A DNA stretch of 64,000 bases, taken from positions 1,804,347 to 1,868,346 of the forward strand of contig JASKMD010000010.1 of the NCBI GenBank assembly GCA_030144725.1, given 5' to 3'. Source of the DNA: Haematococcus lacustris. Taxonomy: Eukaryota > Chlorophyta > Chlorophyceae > Chlamydomonadales > Haematococcaceae. Numbering within the stretch: position 1 is the first letter of the stretch; every line of letters begins with the position of its first letter. This document shows positions 43,701-56,200 of the stretch, in pieces. The position numbers were made by a program, and so were the translations under genes. The notes beneath the pieces were generated by a model. The model saw only the letters and a list, made by a program, of their open reading frames with translations. It was not told the DNA's origin and ran no database searches.

Positions 43701-46506
43701 CCAAAAGCACAATCACCACCTCTTGCTGTGCTTCCCTGGGTGCCCACTGATGGTGCTCGATGATCGTGATAATGTTGCTGACGCTAATGTTGGTGTCACT
43801 GCTGCAGCCGTACTGCTGATGCCAAAGCTGCTGCCACCACCAAGCTGTCATGCTGCCGGCCTGCTGCTGCTGCTGCTGAACTGCCCCTACTGGTGCTACA
43901 GCCCACACCTTGATGTGTGGGTTGTCCTCCAGTAGCTTCACCATCTCCAGCAGGTGGATCACACACTTCTTCCACAGCGACGTCTTCAAGTGCGTGGCCA
44001 TGGTGGGGTTCAGGTCAAACAGGCTGCTGACCAGCTGGCCCAGCAGCTCAAAACGCTGAGCCTGGCCCTTGGCCACAGTGGACAGGTAGTGCAGCATCTC
44101 CACCTGCATACCCAAGCAAATCCGGTACAGCCACGCTGCTTTCATTTGCATAGCACTAGAATGGCAGAGCCTACATCAGCACACACTGGGAATGCCTTCC
44201 TACCACCTGTGCTTCCACTGCCTGCTGTCAGCTCAACTGGTCTTGCGTGCACCTGACTGATCCTGAACAGCATCGCCCAGAACAGGACGCTTGCCCTTCC
44301 TGGGACTGCTGCATAGATGGTGCAGCTGCCAGGCATTGCAGACTATACTTGCAGCTGCAGACCCACCCCACCCTTGGCAGAGGCCATGTCATGATCATGA
44401 TGATGCTGATGAGGAGCTGACTTGCTCAGACTGCCAGCAGTGACAGGCATGTGATGTATTGCCACATAGTCCTACAGACCCAAAACAGCTGACACTCTGC
44501 ATGGCCATGGGCATGCTATGCATGCACAAATGCCACCTAGACACACAATCAGGGGGCTGGCATGTGCGCGGCGGAGTGAGTGGTCCTCGTATTGCTCCAC
44601 AGCCAACCCGGCTCCAGCTCCAGCTCCAACTCTCACCTGCTCCTGCTTGTCAGTCCCCTTCTTGCCTCGAGTCATCAGCACCTCCTTCAGCTTCTTGTTC
44701 ACCATGTCATACGTGATCTCCTTGGGGTCCATGGTCATGATCTTGTCTTTCTTCTTGGCTTGGTGGGCCTATGACATCCACAGGTTGAGACAGGGTGAGG
44801 CACAGGCATCCACAAGGTAAGACAGGGTGAGAGCAGAGTGTGGCCTGAACTCAGGAGCAAGGCTACAGAGCCCTGGGAGCCTATAGCGAGCGCCTCAGCA
44901 CAACCTATCCAGCCTTGAGCTTTGTAGCCTACCCTGTGGCATGCGCAGGGTGAGAGCAGTGGCCTGAACAAGGCTACATGGCTCTTGATACCTAGCACAG
45001 TTACCCAGCATCCACACCTACACTGCCTTGGGCTGCTGAGCATGGCCAGGGCACACATTCAAGGGGCCTTCTGTGTAATAGCAGCGTTGCTGGATGCTAG
45101 GAGGACTTCCAGGGCCCACAATCACCACAGCACAGGTAGCACTGCCATTGATTGCTTATGCATGCCAGGGCACGTATAGGGGTAGGAGTCCGTGCTAGGA
45201 GGCTGATAGCACCGCTATCATAGCACCGATAGCACCGCTAGGCAAGAGCTGGGTCATATTGTTGCGTGGTCCCAGCGACCCACCCACTGCTGCTGGTGGC
45301 AAGCAGGCAGCACACAGCTATATAGAGGCTTCCAGCTGCCAGGTGCCATGCGCCCAGGGCTCATGTACCTGCTATCATCCTGTTTCCTCCTCACTAGAAA
45401 GGAGAACCTGGCTACTCCACCCATCCAGCAGAGGGACACCAGTCTGAAGAAGGGACAGAGCAGGCCCCAGCCAGCCCCAGCCAGCCTTCGCCTGCCGCAG
45501 CCTGATTGTGCCTGTTGCTGCTTGCAGCTGCCCACTGCTGCCCAACCGTACTGCCTTGCCCCTGCGGGGCTGCCTCACCTGCCTAAAGCCATCCTCATTG
45601 CCCTCCTCAGCTCCCTCGTCACCGCTCTCCTCCTCCTCCTCACTTTCTGGCTCCTCCTCCTCTTCTTCTGCAGTGCTCTCAGGGTTCTCTCGGAATGCAT
45701 TGACCTGCTCCTGATAGGTGGGCATGTGCTTCTTCAGCCGCTGCCGCATGGTGTTCAGGGCTTTGGCATTGGACGCGTTCATCTTCTTCTTGACCTCCTT
45801 GTTGGCATTGGTCTCGTTCAGATAGTCCTCCAACTCTGCCAGGATGCGCACATAGCCACGGGGGACACCCACCCCCTGGTGCTTCTGACATTTCTCTAGC
45901 CGCTTGTTCAGCTCGTCGAACAACGTCTGGATAGAGGTCCAGTCATTGATCTTCATCTTTTTCTGCAAGTACAGCCAAACATGCTCAGCTGCTGCTGAGC
46001 TTCCTGCCACTTTGCTGTGCCTCCAGCCCAAACCCACCCTGATGTCTTCACAGCAGGCTAACAAGTCTGCCAGTGCCTTGTCCTTTGCACTCTTGACAAC
46101 GCGCTTCTGGTCATCAGAGTCGGAGTCCGACCCTCCCGCCAAAAACCTGCAGATCCATTTATGGCCCTCTGATCAGGCTGCGCCTTTCACGGCCCTGCAC
46201 TGACGGCTGCGAATTCCGCCTTCACCTGTTTCCTCCCTTTCCATCATCACTGCTGCTTGAGTCGCTGTCTGAGCTGCTGGAACCGCTGTCTGAATCTGAC
46301 CCCGAGCTGGAGTCGGAGCCGGTATCCGAGCTCCCAGACTGGGACTTATCATCGTCGTCATCGTCGCTGCTATCAGCAGCCCAGAATTTAGATGCCTGCC
46401 AGCCGCAGCGGTGCAAGCTTGCTGTCAGGCATATGTTTGAGCCTTATACACTGCACCCGGTCCTGTGATATCCCAACTGCATCGCTGCAGCTGTTTCGCT
46501 CACCAT
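37728..46506 (-). CDS. EIF3C: Translation initiation factor eIF3 subunit c
   Basis: Core PCI subunit of eIF3, which binds the 40S subunit and recruits eIF1/eIF5. Fifteen exons in transcript order: 46506-46504, 46395-46226, 46146-46038, 45962-45579, 44768-44637, 44103-43909, 43363-43232, 42651-42529, 42244-42092, 41793-41611, 41237-41079, 40410-40183, 39595-39464, 39024-38882, 38397-37728. All are GT/AG and in phase, giving 971 residues. The first exon codes only the initiator Met (ATG followed by GTGAGC), which joins to [12 protein letters not shown]. Landmarks: acidic Ser/Asp N-terminus, [114 protein letters not shown], and the PCI winged helix ([32 protein letters not shown]). A Gly/Arg-rich tail of about 150 residues, as in plant eIF3c, follows. 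Confidence 0.97.
38627..38708 (+). pseudogene. Fragment related to SAE1 exon 4 Gly/Ser region
   Basis: About 82 bp resemble 34782-34859 in SAE1 exon 4, the part encoding the Gly/Ser-rich insertion. Shared words include GGAGGCGGTGGCAGCAGC and AGCAGCCTGACCCAG; overall identity is about 75-80% by eye. It lies in the last EIF3C intron, antisense to EIF3C. Confidence 0.65.
40611..40662 (+). repeat. (GGCAGT)n microsatellite, EIF3C intron 11
   Basis: About eight GGCAGT hexamers in the intron between exons 11 and 12 of EIF3C. Confidence 0.9.
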
Positions 46507-47227
46507 GCTGCAGGGCAAGTGTGCACCTACTCAAATACGAAAGGCTCTGCACTGCCAAACAGGGACCCAGGCAACTAGCGCGGAGGGAAAGGGAGGTAAG
46601 TCGTGCGGCTGAAACACCAAAGCGCATGCATGGTACGCATGCCGCGCTGCCTACTATGGAGCCACTTTTCAGCTTATGTTGCCCATTCCAGCCTTGTCAG
46701 CTCCCAGTGAAGTTCTCCCTGAGGAGCTACCGGAGTCGATTAGGTGGGAGGCTCGAGGCAGGGTCAAGGTAAAGGATTAGAAAGTAGACCATCTGTCTGC
46801 CCGGGGCAGTGCCCCACCTGAACTGCTCGCTTCTGTGTGGGTGCATAACCCGAATCAGGTGCCTGACCCGGCCGTCTGGAGTAGCAGAAGAGCTGTGGGG
46901 TCCCTAGTGGTCCGACTCTAATGTAGGCTCTAGTGAGGGGTGCTGTAGGATTCATGTTGTGCTCAATTGCTCACATTACCTCCTTACATCCTGCATCCCA
47001 TGCTATCACTGTTTGGAAGCAGCAATCTTCAGAAGTCATAAATCACATGTGTGACGGATCACGAAACATCACATGAATATCACCCTGAGAAGACGCTCAG
47101 CATGCAATGGCGTCCTACGAAATGGCCATGTGCGGCGAGCTCTTGCCACTATACCATGCAGCAGCAGCCGTGCCGTACTAAGCAACAAGCTGTACAGTGG
47201 GTAGTACATGATCGCTTGGACTGCTCC
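46507..47227. other. Intergenic region, HMMR-like 3' end to EIF3C start
   Basis: About 720 bp between two genes on the minus strand; it should hold the 3' UTR of the HMMR-like gene and the EIF3C promoter and leader. It contains a TGTAA at 46988-46984 in the sense direction and, at 46899-46940, one copy of a dispersed repeat also found at 57558. Confidence 0.5.
46984..46988 (-). terminator. TGTAA poly(A) signal candidate, HMMR-like gene
   Basis: TTACA on the plus strand, about 240 nt downstream of the stop codon at 47228 in the sense direction. Confidence 0.5.
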
Positions 47228-50200
47228 TCACACTCTGAACACAGAAGCCCTGCGGGCGGTGGTGGAGCCCATCGAACCAGCGCCTTGATGTACCGCAACA
47301 CTCCGCCGTGATGACAAGAGCTCAGACCCAGAGCAGCCAGCTGCGGCCACGAGGGAGCTTGCAATGGTCGAGGACGACAGTGGTCTCACACTCGCTGTTA
47401 TGGTTGCCGAGGCAGCAGGTTGGGAGCAAAGGGGCCCCTGGCTGCCTGCTGCAGTGGAGCCTTGAGGTGCAGCACCAGGAGCCTGATGGGACAGAGAGGG
47501 CGGCAGGATGCCTGCGGCGCCCAAGGTGGCCCGCATGTTGGGAGTGCACACAGCGTTGATCTTGCATAAGATGCGCAGCTCTAGGCCACTTGGCAACACA
47601 TTGGGTGTGCCCGGCGTGGAGGCCGCAGGCAAGGTAGCGGCTGGTGTGGTGCCTCCCCCTGCTGCCGCAGGTACAGGAGGGTGGGTTGAGGTGTTGGGGG
47701 CGCGGGCTAGGGGCGTGAGGAGGCCTGCCATGTGTGGTTCCGGGTGGGCTACTAACTCGTCGAAGCTGGGGGCAAGGGGTGTGGTGGGCAGGGTGCTGCC
47801 CTGTTGAAGCACGTCTGAGACGAGGTGGCTGGCTTCCTGGGTGGTGCGGCGGCAAGCCGTCTGGATGGCGGCTTCAAAGGTCTCCTGCAAAACAATGGCA
47901 GCAGGAGACACAACGGTTAGGACTGTACAGGCTGTGTGCGCTTTTAGAGCTTGTATGGGTGCTGGTAATGCTCAGAACACAACAACGCAACGTCTGGCAC
48001 ATGCCATGCAATGATGATGGTAATAAGACCACTGGAGTGAGAACTATGGTGTTGGAACGCATAGTGGTGCTGCTCTGTACAGCCTGTCCCTGGCCTGGCC
48101 ATACACACAGCCTGTCCCTGGTCTGACCTAGCCCTGACCCTAAGTTCTGACCCTGGCCCTAAGCGTTACTCTGGCCCTGGTGAGTAAGAGCACGAGCTGC
48201 ACTAGTCCTGTAGATGCCCCCACCTTCTTGCCCTCCTGGCCATACACTGTGCCAACATCGCTGCCCCGGGCTCGAGCAGCAGATCGCATGGATTTCTGAC
48301 CGATGGGCGTCAGGAACATGGCACTCTGCAGGTGGGTGGCCACAGTGCAGCCACACCAGGGGTCATCGTATTGAGTACCAGACAAGACAGTACCAGAGTA
48401 GTTCAGCATAGGCTTGGTGCCCCGGGAGACCTGCACCCTGCTTGGTTGGGTTGGGTTGGGTTGCTTGGTAGGCTTGGTGGCCAGGGTAACATGCACCTGC
48501 TTGGAGACACCTACAACTGCACCTGCAGTGCAGGTCCTGCACCTGCTTGGCTCGGTAAGTGGCAATGCAGGTGACCCTGGGGAGCGTCAGGGGCTACTCA
48601 CCGGGGCTAAAGAGTCTGGGGCAATGCGGTCGACAGCACGCCTCTCAGCAGTGCCCATGGCGTTCAGGTCCACAGGTGCTGAGTTGATGCGGGCTCGCAC
48701 AGCCAGGTACCTGCCGTGACAACAAGGCAATGAGGGCTGCGCGAAGTTCTGAGTGCCAGGCAGGCAGGTTTAGTTCAGGGCTTTCCACAGCAGTCACAAG
48801 CCGTAGCAGCATGTGACTGAGGCATTGTGCAGATAAATGTTGCAGCAGCACATGCAGCTTAGTTACAAAAAGCACCGGGCTGCATGTGCATCACCAAGCA
48901 GGAGACGGGCCCGGCAATAAACCTGCTGCCTGGAGGTGTGAGAGTACGAGGGGCTGCATGTGCATCAGTGAGCACCTGCACCAGCTTTCATATCAGGCGC
49001 CTGCACCAGCTTTGCTTGCTTACCGCACGCACTGCTCTAGATGGAAGCGCTCCCGCAGCAGCACAGTGCACTCGTGCCGCATCTCTTCCAACTCCTGCAG
49101 GCAAGGCAGCGGTGGAGGAAGGGGCTGGGTGCATGCCACATACTGCAAGCAAAGAGTCTTGCCAACTGGCATCCTTACCATGAGTGTCACATTGGCCCCT
49201 ACACAAACTGATCAGGACTTCTCCTCTGTTAGCGCTGGGCAGCGTGCACAGCAAGGGAGGGGGTCAGCAGCTATATATAGCTTTCCCTATGAAATGCCAT
49301 ATTTCAGGGGTCGTTTTGCGCTATGAAATGGTCGCTTTACGAGCTGCACTACCTCGCACTGCGCTATAGAACATGACCTTCAACTTGCGATTTTGTGTAC
49401 TTTAGAGTAGTTTCTCAAAACTTTCCTGAAGTAAGGTCCTGCTATAAATCCAGGGGTGTGAACCTTTGCCATGTCACTGCCATGGAACGAGAAAAAACCC
49501 ACTGGTCAGCAGCCAGTGCTGGTGTAGGCTGCTGCGCACCTGCTTCAAACGCAGGTGGTATTGGATCTTCTGCTTGTTGTTGTTGTGGCCCAGAGCACCT
49601 GAAGTAGACGTCCCCATGATCTCCCTGAGGCCACAGGGCGCAACTCAACAAGGGGTGAGCCCGCTGGCATCAAGATCATACAGGGATGCCGATGGAACAG
49701 CTTATAGCCTTGGACAACTGGCTGGCAACAAGGGACAGACTGCAAGCGGGGTCAGGCATGTGCCAACAACGTGCGATGGATTGAAGAAGGACATGTTACA
49801 TTACATATGGGTTTGTGTGGTGTGAGGACAGCAACACAATGCGAGTCTTGCTCCAGGCATCCGAAGCAATGAAGTCTATGTCTTTTGTTGTTATGCAGCA
49901 GCATTGCGAGGTACGACGCATACCTCATCCAAGACCAGGTCGCAGCTGTATAGACAGAGAAGCTGTGTGCGGGCACAGACTGAGGCAACCTACTTGATGT
50001 CAATCTCCATCTGAGCCAGGCGTTTTGTGAGCACCATGTTTTCGTCCTGCAGCCGGCTCATCTCCAGCACCTGCGAGTACAACAACGTTGCATGACACCT
50101 GTCCCTTTGATTTGCTGCGCTAGGCATAGACCCTGCCGAGGGGTTGCATTGACCAGTGTAAAGTTGACCAGGATTGCTCCCAGGTTGAGAGGATGATGAT

Positions 50201-53200
50201 TCTACATGCATACTGACCCAACAAGAAGCGGCGGGCATTGCATTCAAGGCATACCAACCCTGCCCAATAGGCCGCCCACATACCGTGACAAGTAGCACTC
50301 ACTACATCCGAATGGGTGTGTATTGGGTATACAACACGGGGATATACGGCATATTTCCCCCTATACACGACTTTTGAAGCATTTGCCAGGACACGCACAG
50401 GGTGTACACCCATTGCTTAATGAGCTGGAGGAGTCAGTTGCATAGCTTGCATTGCGCACCTGAGTGTCTGCTGCCTGGGCTCTGCCTCGCCAAGCAGCGG
50501 CCTCAGCCTTGGCAGCTGCCACCAACCGCTTCGAGCGCTCCATCTCCTCAAACACTGCCTTGGCCTGCACACCAGCACCAGTTGCAGCAGGTTCTGAAGC
50601 AAACAAAGAAGATGAGGCAGCAGCTAACAACGGCTGTTCCAAGTGCATGCATCAGCATGCATCCTGGGAGGAAATGCCACCTGGTTTATAATTATATTAT
50701 ATATATTATATATATTATATATCTTCAGCAACAAAACAAGTGCGCAAACAGGCACATGACATCGCAGTAGGAGGCAACTGGCCTTGAGGACTAGCGCAGG
50801 ACTGTTCATTAGGAGCACTGACCTTTTCGTCCTGGCGGGCGGTCTGCAGCTGCTCTGTCAATCCATCAACAACAGACCGCAGGCTGTCCACCTCCTCCTC
50901 TGCCTCCAGGGCGCGTTGCTTTGCCTCACCCAGGCCAGCCACAGCCTCTGCCAGCTCAGTCTCCAGTTGCTGAGCCTCGTCCAGCTTGGCATTGGCCTGC
51001 GCAGCCACCAGCCACCAGCCAGTGGCACCCAGTTAGTGCCCCCAGCCAGTGCCCCCACCCAGCCATTGGCCTGCGCAGCCACCAGCCACCAGCCAGTGGC
51101 ACCCAGCCACCAGCCAGTGGCACCCAGCCACCAGCCAGTGGCACCCAGCCACCAGCCAGTGGCACCCAGCTCCAGCAAGAGGGGGTTGCGGAGCCAGCCC
51201 TGAGGCCACCCTCCCCTTCATATGCACGCCAACTGGCAGGGCGGTCATCTTCCTTTCCATCTATCTCTCTGCACATCCAGCCCCTACTGGCCTAGTCCCA
51301 GCCAGTAGTCAACGGGTGGCGCAGGCAGTCAGACTCAACACACTAGACACTGGCATGCACCCCTCGTCCCGAACCTCCAGCCCTCACTCCGTCAACTCAG
51401 TGGCGCATGCAGCACAGCCCATTCCCAGGACTTTACATAACCGGCAGCAGAAACTGCTCGGTGTGTGATAGCCTCTGGGTCTGATGCCAGGATGCGATGC
51501 CAGTGCCCTGAGGCAAGCACCAGGCACTCATGGCCAGCTATGCGGTGCCCTGAGTAAGAGAAGCCATGCTGACCTTGTGAAGCTCGGCTTGCAGCAGCAG
51601 CACTTCGCCCCGAGCTGAGCTGCTTTCTTCACACGACGCGTCCAGCATGGACCGGGTGGAGGCAACATCCGCGGCCAGCTGCTTGGCAAGGCTGCTCTCT
51701 GCCAAATGCATCATCTGTGCAGCCAGCACCAGCAGCAGGCCGTCAGGTCAGGGCACCACCACATTATGGACTCGATAGGAAGAGAGCAGTAGAGACTTGC
51801 TGATACACAGTTGATAGTACTGTACACATTCACACTAGCATTAGCATCATGCTGACAGTGGACTTTGTAACATCTCAAGACCATCATAGGCAATTAGCCT
51901 ACCCCACTCCAGATTCATTGCCCCAGGTGCTACTAGACATACCCTAGCTTCACAAATAACGAGGGAATGGGAGCACCCATACATGGCCAGCACACCTGCA
52001 GCTCATTGAACTGCCTGAGGGCATTGTCATGCTCAGCTTGCAACTCTGCACGGGCGGCCTGGCTGCTGGCCAGCTCATGCTGGGCGTTGCTCAGCTGGTC
52101 TTGCAAGCTCTGCACAGACACCAGCACCAGGCACTTAAGCTGTGATGAGGAGGGGCCCTGCTGGCGTGCTGCTATGCAACACAGTGGATGAACATCGTGA
52201 ACGAACATCACAAGGCATCAGCATCTTCGTTGGGGCACCAACAAGCTGCCAGGCTGCCTGACCTGTTGTGGTTAGCTTCCTCCCCGGAGCTGGTCTATAG
52301 AGCACAGACCCTTTTACAAGAGAGGGCAAAGCCATGCACCAGCACAGCTGGGGGTGATGCCAGCACAGTAAGCTGATGGTGCCAATGCTGGTGAGGGGTG
52401 CTGCCTTCTAGACTGACCTGCTGTGTGGTGGCTTGCTCGGCCAGCTTGGCTGCGAGCTGCTCAACCTGAGAGGCTAGCTTGTCGGCCAGGTCCCGAGACT
52501 CTGCCAAGGCCTGCTCCCGAGTACCCAGCTTGGCAGTCCGCTGCAAACGGGACAATGCGGCCTCCTCAGCATGACAGCAGCAGCGGGGCAGAGTAGGGCA
52601 ATGCAGGCCAGCATGGGAGGTGGACTGAAGTCGGGAATGCTGTGGGACGACGGGAATGGTGATGCTGCCAGAGAGCATCACTAGGGATGCAAGGCTGAGT
52701 GAGGCAGGTTGTAAAAACGTGCAATCTTAGATCCTTGTGGCAGGTGCTGCAAAGCATGCTCCATGAAGCAGTGGAGATGCTGGTGGATAGTGGTCCTCCT
52801 ACCACGACTCATGCCTGCTGCAATTTGTCACAGCCATGCTGACTATGTTTCAACCTACCTCTTCCAATTGTGTCGTCAGTGCTGCCACCTCTGCCCTCGC
52901 TGCCTTCTCTTGTTCCTCGTGCGCGGCCATGGCACTCTGCAGCCTGCTAGCCGTCCCAGCTTGCGTGGCAATAGTTGCGTCCCGCTCTGCCACCAGGCTA
53001 GCCATCCTGCTGACCTCTGCCTGCCGCTCTGCTGCTTGGGCCTTGGCTGTGGCCAGCTGACCCTGCAGGCGTGCCTCTGTCTCAGAAGCCATGGCTGTCA
53101 TCTGAGTAATGAGCTCAACGTGCCCAGCAATCTCAGCTTGGGAGGCTTGCAGTCGCGCAGCCGCTGCCTCTGCTGCTGACTGAGCAGCTGCCTGCACTTG

Positions 53201-56200
53201 GTGTACCGCGCTCTCATGCTCCCTGGCAGCCTCAGCAGCAGCAGCCTTCTCAGCCAGCAGAGAGGCTTGCAGGTCAGCGATGAGGGCGGTTTGGCTGGCC
53301 AGCTGCTGTGCCTGGCGCTCCACATGTGCCATGCTGTCAGCCAGGTTGGCGTGCAGCTTGGCAGCAGTGGTCTGAGCCTCACACAGCTGTGCCTGGTGGG
53401 ATTGCAGGCTGGCAGCCATCTCACGCTGCATCTGCTGCATTGCAATAGTGACACGCTCCAGCTCTGATCGCTGCTGCTCAGCCAGGCCCTGAGCACTGAG
53501 CAGCTGTGCCTGGTTTTCCATAAGCTGTGCCTGGCTTTCCACAAGCTGTGTCTGGCTGTCTGCAAGTTGTGCCTGGCTTTCCACAAGCTGTGCCTGGCTG
53601 TCTGCAAGTTGTGCCTGGCTGTCTGCAAGCTGTGCCTGGCTTTCAACAAGCTGTGCTTCAGCATGGGCATGCTGCTTAGAGCTGGCAGCCAGCTGCTGGT
53701 CACGCTCTTGCAACAAGCTGTGGGTGTGCTCCAGCTGCTGTCTCAGCTGCTGCAGGGCACTGGCGTCACTAGCCAAGCGACTGGCTTGCTGCTCAGACTG
53801 CTTTGCCAGGTCCTGCAGGCTGGCTTGCTGCACCAGGCACTGGGCCTGGCTGGCACCCAGCTGGTCAGCCAGAGCCTGCTTGGCCTGTTTCAGCTCTGCA
53901 CACTCAGCTGTGAGTGCTGCACGCTCAGTGTTAAGCACCACCTGCAACTTCTCATGCTGCTGCTGAGCCGTCATCAGATGGTCAGCCAGAGCCTGCTTGG
54001 CCTGCTTCAGCTCTGCACACTCAGCTGTGAGTGCTGCACGCTCAGTGTCAAGCACCACCTGCAACTTCTCATGCTGCTGCTGAGCCGTCATCAGATGGTC
54101 AGCCAGAGCCTGCTTGGCCTGCTTCAGCTCTGCACACTCAGCTGTGAGTGCTGCACGCTCAGTGTCAAGCACCACCTGCAACTTCTCATGCTGCTGCTGA
54201 GCCGTCATCAGATGGTCAGCCAGAGCCTGCTTGGCCTGCTTCAGCTCTGCACACTCAGCTGTGTGTGCTGCACGCTCAGTGTTAAGCACCACCTGCAACT
54301 TCTCATGCTGCTGCTGAGCCGTCATCAGATGGTCAGCCAGAGCCTGCTTGGCCTGCTTCAGCTCTGCACACTCAGCTGTGTGTGCTGCACGCTCAGTGTT
54401 AAGCACCACCTGCAACTTCTCATGCTGCTGCTGAGCCGTCATCAGATGGTCAGCCAGAGCCTGCTTGGCCTGCTTCAGCTCTGCACACTCAGCTGTGAGT
54501 GCTGCACGCTCAGTGTCAAGCACCACCTGCAGCTTCTCACGCTGCTGCTGAGCTGCTACCAGCTGGTCAGCCTGACTCTCAACCTGAGCCTGGCTGGCAG
54601 CTAGCTCCTGGGTTGTGTGCTCAAGCTTCAGGTGGCAGTCGCCCAGCTGTGCTACTGAGGTGGCAAGCTGGGCTTCTTTCTCTGTGAGCTTGGATAAGGT
54701 GGCTGCCAGCTGGTGTGTCACTCTGGTGACTTGAGAGCTGGACTGATCCAGTTCTACCTTCACAGCCTGCAACTGCTCTTCCCTTGACATCAGCTCCTCA
54801 TCCAGCCCTTGCGCTTGGCTCTGTGCTGTTGCCAGCTCCAGCTTCAGTGAGGTGCATGCCTCCTGGCTGCTAGCTAGTTGGCTGGTGACAGCTCCCAGCT
54901 CAGACATCAGCCTAGCTGCCTGAGCTGCCTGCTGCTCCAGCTGGGTTTGGTGCTGCTTGCATTCCTCTTGAGCTGACTGCAGTTGGGCTTGCAGGCTTGT
55001 GGACAAAGCTCTCGCCTGGTCCAACTGCATGGCCAGCTGCAGCACCTGTGCCTCAGCTGCTTGCAGGGCATGTTTGACTGAGGCCGACTCCTCACATGCC
55101 TGCTGCAGCTCCTGCTGCAGGTTAGCTAGCTGGGCAGCTGCCACAGACACCTCATCCCTCTTTGCTGCCACTGCTGCGTGCGCTCCGTTCAACTCTTGTG
55201 TAAGCTCTGAGACCCGAGCCTCTGCATGCTGCACAGCAGCTTCCTGGCTGGCAGCCTGCTGTACAAGGCGCTGCACCTCTGCCTCAGCGGTACTCAGTGT
55301 TGTAGACCTCTGATCCAGCTCAGCCACGCAGGCTGCCAGCTGCAGACCAAGAACATTGCACAAGCGATAGGTGAGACAGCAGAGTTGCAGGTTATCGTGT
55401 CCATGTGATGTGACAGGCTTCTTGGTATAGCATCCCAGCACATGTTTTCCCTTGCATGATGTGTTTTGTACAGCTCCCTACTAGCTGTGCCTGTGCTTGC
55501 CTTGTCAGACAGATCTGTTTCCCTGCGTCGCAGCTGTTCCTGGGTGGTTTGCAGCTCTTCTTGCGCATGCTGCAGCTGCCCCGTCGTAGTCACCAGGCTA
55601 TCCTGCACTGCCGCCTTGTCAGCTTTTACAGCCTGCAACCGCATCAACACACATCACTAGTTGAGGAGCAGCGACCTGCACAGCACAGCCTTCAGCACCT
55701 GACACCTGCCACCAGGCTCTGCTGTTGTGTGCCCATGTAGTAATCTCACCTGCAGCTCCATGCGCAAGCTTGCCACCTCTTGCATGCGCCCCACCAGCTG
55801 CGATTGGAGAGCTGACACACTCTCCTCCTTGGTGGCAAACTGGGCCTTGTACTGCTCAAGATGTGCCTGGCTGCTGGCCAGCTCAGCTTGCAGTCCGAGG
55901 CGCTGGGCCATCTGCGCACAGGCACAGCTAGTAGGGATGCTTGAAGCTTCGGCACACGGTGGCCAGCGTGGCAGAGCTTTGCTAGGCTGCTGCTTGAAGG
56001 CCCATTGACTTTCTGTGTCTGTGAGTTTGCACGGCCCAGGAAAGAAAAGGAGGAAGACCCAGGCCAGGCCAGGTCAGCTGCAGGACGGTGTGGGACAAAC
56101 CAGAGACATGTACATGTGTGCTTCCCCTGGCACCAGCTGCACACACCTGGCTTGACATTTCTTTCCGTACAGAGTCCATGCTAGCTTCCTTTGCTTCCAC

